From: Ruminococcaceae bacterium UBA5579
Lineage (GTDB): Bacteria > Bacillota > Clostridia > Oscillospirales > Ruminococcaceae
Assembly (NCBI GenBank): GCA_002425305.1
Contig: DILZ01000121.1
Span: forward strand, 2,898-8,155
DNA length: 5,258 bases
Direction: 5' to 3'
This document shows, piece after piece, positions 1-4,555 of this stretch. Position numbers and translations under genes: made by a program. The notes below the pieces were generated by a model that ran no database searches, had not been told where the DNA came from, and saw nothing but the letters and a program-made list of their open reading frames with translations. Positions within the stretch are counted from its first letter, which is position 1, and every line of letters starts with the position of its first letter.

Positions 1-733
1 GCTCCGCGTGGAGCATAAGGCACAGATCAAGCAGCTTTGCTTCTTCGGGAGTATACGCGCGGTCGTCGCGCAGGGTCGACAGTATGCTCTCGGCAAGGCT
101 TTCGTCCTTGTTTATGCGGTGCATTACCATAGAATCGTTATTGTAAAAACGTCTGAGCGCCTGATAAGAATCCACCATAATCGCAGGGAGCTTTGAAATA
201 ACCGAGATAGCCTTAAGCATCTCGCTTTCGGCGGACTTGTTCTCGGGGTCGCTGTCATAGCTGTACAAGGTCAGCACAGCCTGCTGCATTTTGTTCATAA
301 TATTCGGCGAGGGATTGCGCATTATAACGTCCTCGCTGAAATAACGGGGAAGCTCGCGGAAATCGGCAATGAGCCGCGCAAAATCCGAAAGCTCACGCTC
401 GTTGGGCAGTACGCCGAACAACAGCAGATACGCAACCTCCTCATAGCCGTAGCGACGGTCGTGAACCGCGCCGCTCACAAGGTCGGCAACGCTGTAACCG
501 CGATATATAAGCTCGCCTTCAATGGGGTTCTTCTCACCCTCAGACATTACATACCCGTGAACGCAGCAAACGTTCGTTATGCCTGCCACTACTCCCGAAC
601 CGTCGGAATTTCGCAGCCCGCGCTTTACTCCGTACTTGTTATATAATGCCGCGTCTATAACGCTGTTCTTGCAGAAATCCTCGCACATATGATGAAGCCT
701 GTCGGTAGACTTCAACTGATCCAATTTATCCAT
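1..733 (-). CDS. gltA: Citrate synthase, N-terminal half (cut by window edge)
   Basis: Citrate synthase condenses acetyl-CoA and oxaloacetate to citrate in the cytosol, the entry step of the TCA cycle and of glutamate precursor supply. About 244 codons are visible out of the roughly 430-450 usual for the family; the frame runs off the left edge without a stop. Family landmarks in the translation are GVVAGITNV (about residues 47-55), EGELIYRGY (72-80), YGYEEVAYLLLFGVLPN (about 95-111) and LLDLCLMLHAE at the cut end, which in relatives runs directly into the HGGGN active-site segment. The catalytic His and Asp residues therefore lie outside the window, and intactness cannot be judged. The ATG at 733 is chosen because AGGGTG lies 7 nt upstream and no better upstream in-frame start is seen; a GAGG only 2 nt away is too close to act alone. 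It has its own promoter at 824-852 and diverges from the SpoIID-like gene. Confidence 0.93.
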   Translation of the reverse strand, partial: MDKLDQLKSTDRLHHMCEDFCKNSVIDAALYNKYGVKRGLRNSDGSGVVAGITNVCCVHGYVMSEGEKNPIEGELIYRGYSVADLVSGAVHDRRYGYEEVAYLLLFGVLPNERELSDFARLIADFRELPRYFSEDVIMRNPSPNIMNKMQQAVLTLYSYDSDPENKSAESEMLKAISVISKLPAIMVDSYQALRRFYNNDSMVMHRINKDESLAESILSTLRDDRAYTPEEAKLLDLCLMLHAE

Positions 734-823
734 ATCCTCACACCCTATTGCAATTCTAAAATAACGTAATGTAATATTCCCGAAAACGCATTATCATTAA
801 TCGGTCACATTCAACATATAAAT

Positions 824-852
824 ATTATACAACATTCCGCTTATATTGTCAA
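824..852 (-). promoter_or_regulatory. Sigma-A promoter for citrate synthase
   Basis: Read on the minus strand, TTGACA (852-847) and TATAAT (829-824) are separated by exactly 17 nt. Both hexamers match consensus perfectly. Transcription would start near 817, giving a leader of about 84 nt before the citrate synthase ATG at 733. Such a strong core promoter fits a housekeeping gene. I saw no convincing riboswitch or terminator in the leader. Confidence 0.85.
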
Positions 853-861
853 GCGGGAGTT

Positions 862-887
862 TGAATAATTTATCAAACAATTATTCA
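862..887. repeat. Perfect 9-bp inverted repeat, possible operator
   Basis: TGAATAATT (862-870) and AATTATTCA (879-887) are exact reverse complements around an 8-nt centre, TATCAAAC. The dyad begins 10 bp upstream of the citrate synthase -35 box (847-852) and lies where a promoter for the plus-strand SpoIID-like gene would be expected. It is too AT-rich to be a convincing RNA hairpin, so a protein-binding operator is the more natural reading. It also contains the only plausible plus-strand promoter elements seen here: TTGAAT at 861 and CATAAT at 886, with an unusual 19-nt spacer. Confidence 0.5.
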
Positions 888-907
888 TAATTCACAAATG
901 TGTAATA

Positions 908-930
908 TGTTTTCCCGTAAGAGGAAAACA
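908..930 (+). other. Perfect 8-bp stem-loop in the leader of the SpoIID-like gene
   Basis: TGTTTTCC (908-915) pairs perfectly with GGAAAACA (923-930) around a 7-nt loop. It lies 60-80 nt upstream of the ATG at 990. No T-run follows, so it does not look like a plus-strand terminator. It could stabilise the mRNA leader or be a protein-binding dyad. Function is inferred only from position. Confidence 0.45.
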
Positions 931-942
931 GACGCAAAAAAA

Positions 943-962
943 GGAACTGCCGCAGCAATTCC
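943..962 (+). other. Second leader stem-loop before the SpoIID-like gene
   Basis: GGAA (943-946) pairs with TTCC (959-962). After one C-A mismatch, TGC (948-950) pairs with GCA (955-957), closing a CGCA tetraloop. It is modest in stability and ends 12 nt before the AAGGAT/GGAG ribosome binding region. Together with the stem at 908-930 it makes a structured leader. Confidence 0.3.
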
Positions 963-989
963 CAAAAAACGAAAAAGGATGGAGATAAA

Positions 990-1871
990 ATGCCAAAAAA
1001 AGTAACGATAGTATCGGCGATATCGCTTGTTTTGCTGATAGGTGTCATAATGCTGGCTGTAAAGCTGAGTGTCAAGGTCCCGCCCAACGACACACCGGCA
1101 AGGGTAAGCATTTATGACAAAGAGGCAAGCGTTATATTCACCCCGAACTACGAGGAGCTTCTCGCCGGCTGCGTTGAAGGGCTGATAATGAAGGGCTCGG
1201 AGTATGAATATGAAGCTCTTAAAGCCATAGCCGTAACAGAAAACACGCGCATAAAATACTTTCTGAATTTGAAAAAAGACTTTGACGGATTGGGCGCAGA
1301 TCTGTCGGTAAGCGAGCAGATCCCGTACTCGCCCGAAAAACCGAGCGCCGCAGTAAAAGCCGCCGTAAAAGACGCACTGACGCATTCGCTGATGTATGAC
1401 GGCAAGCCGTTCAATGCGCCGATTTGTAAGATATCCACGGGCAGAACGGACGATCTGCTGCCCTACTCACCGTCGGTAGGTCTTCCGTGCGACAAAGACG
1501 CGCCGGGCTTCTCCGGCAGTGCGGAAATGACCGCAGAGGAGGTATGCAGCGCGTTAAACGGCAGCAACCTTCCGTTCGACGGCACGGAATGGTTTACCGA
1601 TCCCGTATACAACGAAAACGGCACGCTTATGTTCATAAAATTCAACAACGAAAGGATATCTGGCGAGAGCCTTCGCAAAGCGCTTGGCTTGAGAAGTTCG
1701 GCCATCACCGTCGAATATTCCGAAGACAAGTTCATCTTTAAGTGTCAAGGGTGGGGCGACAACCGCGGAATGAGCGTCTATGCCGCAAATTATCTCGCTC
1801 AAAGGGGAAAGACTGCCGAAGAGATACTGAACATCTTCTATCCGGACGCAGAGCTGAAAAGCGTGAAATAA
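990..1871 (+). CDS. SpoIID/LytB-domain membrane-anchored protein, probably catalytically degenerate
   Basis: The 293-aa product has one N-terminal membrane segment (about residues 6-27, after MPKK) and then an extracytoplasmic domain resembling SpoIID, the lytic transglycosylase that trims peptidoglycan during spore engulfment. Matches in order are YEELLAGCVEG...YEALKAIAV (54-82), SAAVKAAVKDALTHSLMYDGKP (119-140), ISTGRT (148-153), SVGLPCDKDAPGF (162-174) and GWGDNRGMSVYAANYLAQRGK...EEILNIFYPDAEL (254-289). These follow the family's EALKAQAVAAR, YNGKP, SSGGRT and GWGHGVGMSQYGA...YYPGTEL order. Counting back from EALKA, the catalytic Glu position (GEMP in relatives) is occupied by Met67, and the His of GWGHG is Asp257. 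So it may bind glycan or act as a partner rather than cleave. Cys146 and Cys167 might bind metal. The start is supported by GGAG 5 nt upstream. An active, divergent hydrolase is the alternative. Confidence 0.78.
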   Translation: MPKKVTIVSAISLVLLIGVIMLAVKLSVKVPPNDTPARVSIYDKEASVIFTPNYEELLAGCVEGLIMKGSEYEYEALKAIAVTENTRIKYFLNLKKDFDGLGADLSVSEQIPYSPEKPSAAVKAAVKDALTHSLMYDGKPFNAPICKISTGRTDDLLPYSPSVGLPCDKDAPGFSGSAEMTAEEVCSALNGSNLPFDGTEWFTDPVYNENGTLMFIKFNNERISGESLRKALGLRSSAITVEYSEDKFIFKCQGWGDNRGMSVYAANYLAQRGKTAEEILNIFYPDAELKSVK

Positions 1872-1878
1872 ACCGGAA

Positions 1879-3039
1879 CTATTGCAGGACTGTTTCCTGT
1901 TCGCCGCCCCACTCCGAGTCGGCAAGGTCGCTCTCCAGCAACAGAGGGATCATTTGCGAAATAAATGACGCCACGCTTTTAATGTTCCAGCGGTCGATGC
2001 TAAAAATAAACATTGCCGCGCCGAATATCAGCGAACGCATATATTCCTCCCAGCTCGAAAACGCATTTTTCGCCGTATCGGCCATCAACAACATTCCGCG
2101 GCTGTATTCCGCGTTGTCAATTATGCCGCAGCGGAAAGCGTGACGCGCAAAGCCTATCTTCTCGCCGATATCCCACGCGAGTATGCCGCCGCGCGGGAGA
2201 TACTCGGCAAACCTATCCACAAGCATTACCGTGTTTCCAAACGCGAATTTGCCGTCTTCGTTCAGCTCGTTCACGTCAAAATTCGGTTTGCCCGACAAAA
2301 ACGCCAGAACATCCGCCGCCATTCTCGCTATGTTGCAGCCACGATCGTTCTGAATATGCTTAAAGAAGCTATCCGTGTCGGTGATACCGTATAAGTCGTC
2401 AAACCACTTCAAGGTTCTTTTCTTATCCCCGCCCGTCAGCTTTGTGAAATAATCACCGAAGCCCATCGGGTGCTCGAAGCCCGGCAGTTTGCGTATCGCC
2501 GGGAAAAAGCCCAACCGCGTTTGGAACTCCTCATCGGTCAGCTTGCGCTTTTCGGCGTTTTCGCCGCAGCGCTTTTTTATATCTTCGGCTAGCTTACCGC
2601 ACAGCTTATGCAGCGCTATAAGCTCGTCCGCTATCTCTTCGTCGCAGTCCTCGATATCGCTTTCCAGGTCTATGGAAGCGGCATATTCGGGGTCGAACTT
2701 CACGGCGTCCGTGAAATACTGCCGAGCTACTATTTTCAAATCTATCTCGCTGCACAAATACCCGCGCTGATAGCAATACCGCGCCCTGTCGTTGAGCGCC
2801 TCGCACAGCGGGGCTATCTCGTCAAGCTCCTTTTCGGCACTCTCGAAGTCCTTTTTGTTGTTGTATGCACAGATAAGCAGAAAACGCAGCTTATTGCTCC
2901 ATTTTTTGCGCGGTATTGAGGTTATTTTCGATATCACAGCGTCGTATTCCTCATTGTCGAGGCTCTCGTTAAGCGTATCAAATATCGCGTCATTGTCGGC
3001 TATTCTTCCGTTTTCGTCCTCTTTGAATTTAAGCTCCAT
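1879..3039 (-). CDS. TPR-like plus DUF1266 protein
   Basis: This 386-aa soluble protein has no signal peptide. Residues about 16-125 look like TPR-type helical pairs (NEEYDAVISKI, RFLLICAYNNKKDFESAEKEL, ARQYFTDAVKFDPEY). A charged stretch follows, with helices around 130-175. Residues about 205-350 resemble DUF1266: KWFDDLYGITDTDSFFKHI (211-229), AWDIGEKIGFARHAFRCGIID (288-308) and SSWEEYMRSLIFGAAMF (328-344). DUF1266 includes E. coli YbeR and YbeU and has no established biochemical role; TPR repeats usually mediate protein contacts. The ATG at 3039 has AGGA 6 nt upstream, within GGAAAGGA. It has its own promoter (3149-3177) and ends 7 nt from the stop of the convergent SpoIID-like gene, with no clear terminator between them. 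Domain assignment is by eye, and function is unknown. Confidence 0.82.
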   Translation of the reverse strand: MELKFKEDENGRIADNDAIFDTLNESLDNEEYDAVISKITSIPRKKWSNKLRFLLICAYNNKKDFESAEKELDEIAPLCEALNDRARYCYQRGYLCSEIDLKIVARQYFTDAVKFDPEYAASIDLESDIEDCDEEIADELIALHKLCGKLAEDIKKRCGENAEKRKLTDEEFQTRLGFFPAIRKLPGFEHPMGFGDYFTKLTGGDKKRTLKWFDDLYGITDTDSFFKHIQNDRGCNIARMAADVLAFLSGKPNFDVNELNEDGKFAFGNTVMLVDRFAEYLPRGGILAWDIGEKIGFARHAFRCGIIDNAEYSRGMLLMADTAKNAFSSWEEYMRSLIFGAAMFIFSIDRWNIKSVASFISQMIPLLLESDLADSEWGGEQETVLQ

Positions 3040-3070
3040 ATTTTTTCCTTTCCGAAGGGGGCAATAATAT

Positions 3071-3101
3071 CGGTCCTCCCTGCTGACGGCGGGGAGAACC
3101 G
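3071..3101 (-). other. Strong leader hairpin before the TPR-DUF1266 gene
   Basis: CGGT (3071-3074) pairs with ACCG (3098-3101). After one C-A mismatch, CTCCC (3076-3080) pairs with GGGAG (3092-3096), leaving an 11-nt loop. On the minus strand it sits between the promoter at 3149-3177 and the ribosome binding site near 3046-3053, so it would be in the leader of the 1879-3039 mRNA. No U-tract follows it on the minus strand, which argues against a simple terminator. An mRNA-stabilising or regulatory stem is possible. Confidence 0.5.
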
Positions 3102-3148
3102 CGCGTTTATCAAGCGAATTATCCGCCCGAAAATTATGTTACTCCTAA

Positions 3149-3177
3149 ATTATAGCATATTCAAAGAGAAATTGCAA
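3149..3177 (-). promoter_or_regulatory. Sigma-A promoter for the TPR-DUF1266 gene
   Basis: On the minus strand, TTGCAA (3177-3172) and TATAAT (3154-3149) are separated by 17 nt. The -10 is perfect and the -35 matches four of six. The -35 begins 11 nt after the stop codon of the HTH regulator, so the DUF1266 gene can be transcribed independently. The predicted start near 3142 gives a leader of about 100 nt that contains the hairpin at 3071-3101. Confidence 0.75.
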
Positions 3178-3187
3178 GTCATTTTGA

Positions 3188-3985
3188 CTACCTTACATTC
3201 GAGGCAAGCCACGAAAACAGGTCGACAACAAATTTCGGAGTGTTTGGCAGTCGTGACATCACAGCCGCGCGAAACTCCTCGGCTGCAACTCCGCTGCCGA
3301 AAACGATCTCACCCGTTGACGACTTGAGATCGCCCACTGCGATTATCCCGTGAGCCGAGCCGCCCACCGCAATGTCGCCGGAGGCATATCCGCCGAACAC
3401 ATACTTTCCGAGCGACACACCGCCCCAGCTGAGCCACCCGACCGACACTCCGCCAAGCGAAAACACTCCCGCAGCTACTCCGCCCAGAGCAAGCACGCCG
3501 ACCGCTATCATACCGTTGGCGGCTGCGCCCAGTGCTAACATTCCGACCGCGATCAGACCGAACGCAAGCAAGCCTATTGACAGAACGCCTATAGAAAGCA
3601 GTCCTATCGAGATTATCCCGCGCGCGCGAATGCCTATTGCCACAAAGCCCTTTGCCGTGCCGCGCGACGTGATATGCACAAGCGGAATACCCCACAACAT
3701 CTTTTTGCTTTTATACTCGCCGTTTACAAACATACGACGATTTCCCGTGCTTTGGGACGCTTGCATCGTCTTCTCCTCGTTCAGCGGACTTTCTCCCTTG
3801 ATAAGCTCGTCGACAGAAACCCCGAAAAGCTCGCTTATCGCGGTGAGCTTTTCCATTTCGGGCGTTGTCGCGCCAAGCTCCCACTTGCTGACGGTCTGGC
3901 GCGTTACGTCCAGACGCTCACCCAGCTCCTCCTGCGACCACCCGCGGGATTTTCTGAGTGCCATTAATTTTTCTTCAAATTTCAT
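3188..3985 (-). CDS. XRE-family HTH regulator with C-terminal glycine-pentad repeat domain
   Basis: The 265-aa product starts with a classic Cro/C1-type helix-turn-helix (residues about 2-62): LRKSRGWSQEELGERLDVT, RQTVSKWELG, then EKLTAISELFGVSVDELI. This predicts a cytosolic DNA-binding regulator. After a linker (63-112), residues 113-218 carry glycine at every fifth position, 22 in a row, mostly as hydrophobic-hydrophobic-[A/S]-[I/V/L]-G. The tail (219-265) is a normal mixed sequence. The repeat could be a beta-solenoid or a membrane-embedded segment; I cannot decide which. The ATG at 3985 is chosen because AGGAGG lies 4 nt upstream and the HTH begins there. The frame stays open back to an ATG at 4111, but that start lacks a ribosome binding site and would overlap the upstream gene. 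It is probably co-transcribed with the 90-aa gene, through the hairpin at 4007-4039. Confidence 0.88.
   Translation of the reverse strand: MKFEEKLMALRKSRGWSQEELGERLDVTRQTVSKWELGATTPEMEKLTAISELFGVSVDELIKGESPLNEEKTMQASQSTGNRRMFVNGEYKSKKMLWGIPLVHITSRGTAKGFVAIGIRARGIISIGLLSIGVLSIGLLAFGLIAVGMLALGAAANGMIAVGVLALGGVAAGVFSLGGVSVGWLSWGGVSLGKYVFGGYASGDIAVGGSAHGIIAVGDLKSSTGEIVFGSGVAAEEFRAAVMSRLPNTPKFVVDLFSWLASNVR
3332..3649 (-). repeat. Coding region of 21 consecutive 5-residue glycine repeats
   Basis: These codons specify residues 113-218 of the HTH regulator. Glycine recurs at residues 113, 118, 123 and so on to 218 with no slip in register, giving 21 units of five. Typical units are IISIG, LLSIG, VLSIG, LIAVG, MLALG and VLALG; later ones such as GVSVG, WLSWG, KYVFG and DIAVG are more polar. 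The DNA is not a simple tandem copy, since codons and non-glycine residues vary, so the protein pattern appears to be maintained by selection rather than by recent duplication. Its antisense strand reads as a Pro-rich open frame, which is a by-product of the GGN codons. Confidence 0.9.
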
Positions 3986-4006
3986 ATTTCCTCCTACTCT
4001 TAAATC

Positions 4007-4039
4007 AAAAAAATCGCACCGCTCACGCCGCGCGTGTGC
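4007..4039 (-). terminator. Terminator-like hairpin with T7 between the 90-aa gene and the HTH gene
   Basis: On the minus strand, GCA (4039-4037) and CACGC (4036-4032) pair with GCGTG (4028-4024) and TGC (4018-4016) around a 3-nt loop and a 5-nt bulge. GA and seven T residues follow, ending at 4007. It lies in the 115-nt gap before the HTH gene and could partly terminate transcription from the 90-aa gene. An upstream GCCGC (4057-4053) could pair with GCGGC (4031-4027) and disrupt the hairpin, which is the geometry of an attenuator. The bulge makes the call moderate. Confidence 0.4.
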
Positions 4040-4099
4040 CAGCCCGTGCTCTGCGGCTTTTGCTGCTTGCTTGATCGCTTTTCTTTGTTTTGACATAAC

Positions 4100-4115
4100 T
4101 TTAATGCGCATTAAA
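4100..4115. repeat. 16-bp perfect palindrome, candidate operator
   Basis: TTTAATGCGCATTAAA is fully self-complementary across 16 bp. It includes the stop codon of the 90-aa gene (4101-4103) and lies 115 bp before the HTH gene start. Uninterrupted palindromes of this size are typical binding sites for dimeric regulators, and an XRE protein encoded just downstream is a natural candidate. The binding partner is inferred only from proximity. Confidence 0.55.
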
Positions 4116-4373
4116 TTCGACCATACACCGATTCGGTCTTTCCTTGCTGTACAGCACAGTTACCTCCGCACCCTTTAACGGCGGAACTATCCTCCACGGG
4201 ATATACACCTTTGTAACGTATTCTCTGCCGTTCACGGTGTACTTTATTACGGCAGTGTGCGGAAACACCGCTCCGTCGAGCGAGTGCGACCGAACGGCTT
4301 TCAGGTTCACCTTGATCCACCACACCCTTTTGACCTCCGTGACCACTCCCGTGGTCCTGCTGTTAAACTCCAT
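4101..4373 (-). CDS. Small beta-rich DUF3592-like protein (90 aa)
   Basis: The product has no signal peptide or membrane segment. It reads as alternating beta strands: TTGVVTEVKRVWWIKVNLKA (7-26), PHTAVIKYTVNGREYVTKVYIP (38-59), then PPLKGAEVTVLYSKERPNRCMVEF (64-87). This order (GxVxEV, IKYTVNGxEY, VPxxGxxVTVLYxxxxP) resembles the small domain found in DUF3592-like proteins, including short Clostridia proteins often given only automatic names. No function can be assigned. The ATG at 4373 is chosen because AAGGAGG lies 6 nt upstream. The frame stays open upstream to 4451, but that would place the promoter (4398-4426) inside the gene. It is first in a likely two-gene unit with the HTH regulator, which suggests the two are functionally linked. 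Confidence 0.83.
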   Translation of the reverse strand: MEFNSRTTGVVTEVKRVWWIKVNLKAVRSHSLDGAVFPHTAVIKYTVNGREYVTKVYIPWRIVPPLKGAEVTVLYSKERPNRCMVEFNAH

Positions 4374-4397
4374 AGCACCCCTCCTTACCGTGATTTC

Positions 4398-4426
4398 ATT
4401 ATACCGCATTTCCCCCGAAATGTCTA
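4398..4426 (-). promoter_or_regulatory. Sigma-A promoter for the 90-aa gene and HTH regulator
   Basis: On the minus strand, TAGACA (4426-4421) and TATAAT (4403-4398) are separated by 17 nt. The -35 matches five of six and the -10 is perfect. Transcription would begin near 4391, giving a short leader of about 17 nt that holds the AAGGAGG site. The spacer abuts an AATGCGG element (4410-4404), which shares its core with the palindrome at 4100-4115. Confidence 0.78.
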
Positions 4427-4444
4427 CCAATTTCCGCTTGAACT

Positions 4445-4498
4445 TTGTCAACCAAACTTAACATTGGCTTTGCAATGCGGTTTTTTTTGGCTTGACAA
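4445..4498. repeat. Inverted repeat overlapping the plus-strand -35 box
   Basis: TTGTCAACCAA (4445-4455) is repeated in inverse as TTGG-C-TTGACAA (4487-4498), giving 11 matched pairs with one inserted C and a 31-nt centre. The right arm covers the -35 hexamer (4492-4497) of the 4556-5233 gene, so a protein bound here could block that promoter. The centre holds a small stem (CATTG 4462-4466, CAATG 4473-4477) and a T8 run (4481-4488). An operator is the preferred reading; the role is inferred. Confidence 0.4.
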
Positions 4499-4520
4499 AT
4501 ATCCCGAAATATGTTATAAT
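4492..4520 (+). promoter_or_regulatory. Consensus sigma-A promoter with extended -10 for the 225-aa gene
   Basis: TTGACA (4492-4497) and TATAAT (4515-4520) are separated by 17 nt, and TG at 4512-4513 makes an extended -10. All core positions match consensus. Transcription would begin near 4527, about 29 nt before the ATG at 4556. Unrepressed, this should be a very strong promoter, which fits a need for repression through the overlapping inverted repeat. Confidence 0.88.
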
Positions 4521-4555
4521 TAACAAAATATAATTCCGCACGGGGAGGACATAAT

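Noticed and set aside
885..1385. Minus-strand open frame of 166 codons, aromatic- and Cys-rich.
   Set aside because: It is a shadow of the SpoIID-like gene with low-complexity, implausible composition, and it crosses the intergenic dyads.
1885..1899. Small hairpin (CAGGA/TCCTG, 5-nt loop) near the convergent gene ends, possible bidirectional terminator.
   Set aside because: The stem has only 5 bp, no T-run follows on either strand, and it lies inside the coding end of the DUF1266 gene.
3090..3103. Plus-strand sequence resembling the T-box consensus AGGGTGGNACCGCG (11 of 14 positions).
   Set aside because: No plus-strand gene follows; the next 1 kb downstream is minus-strand coding. No T-box specifier stems or terminator are seen. 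It is part of the minus-strand leader hairpin.
3372..4178. Long plus-strand open frame of 268 codons, Pro/Thr/Ser-rich.
   Set aside because: It is antisense to the HTH regulator. Its proline periodicity is the complement of the GGN glycine codons, and it has no supporting start signals.
4445..4451. Minus-strand TTGACAA that could be a second -35 box.
   Set aside because: The hexamer 17 nt downstream is GGTAGA, a poor -10. The 4398-4426 promoter explains the downstream gene better.
4144..4461. Plus-strand open frame of 105 codons.
   Set aside because: It is antisense to the 90-aa gene and its promoter. The minus-strand frame has a perfect ribosome binding site and family-like sequence.
4462..4488. 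Stem CATTG/CAATG followed by T8, resembling a plus-strand terminator.
   Set aside because: The stem has only 5 bp and the T-run begins 3 nt after it. No plus-strand gene lies upstream to terminate.
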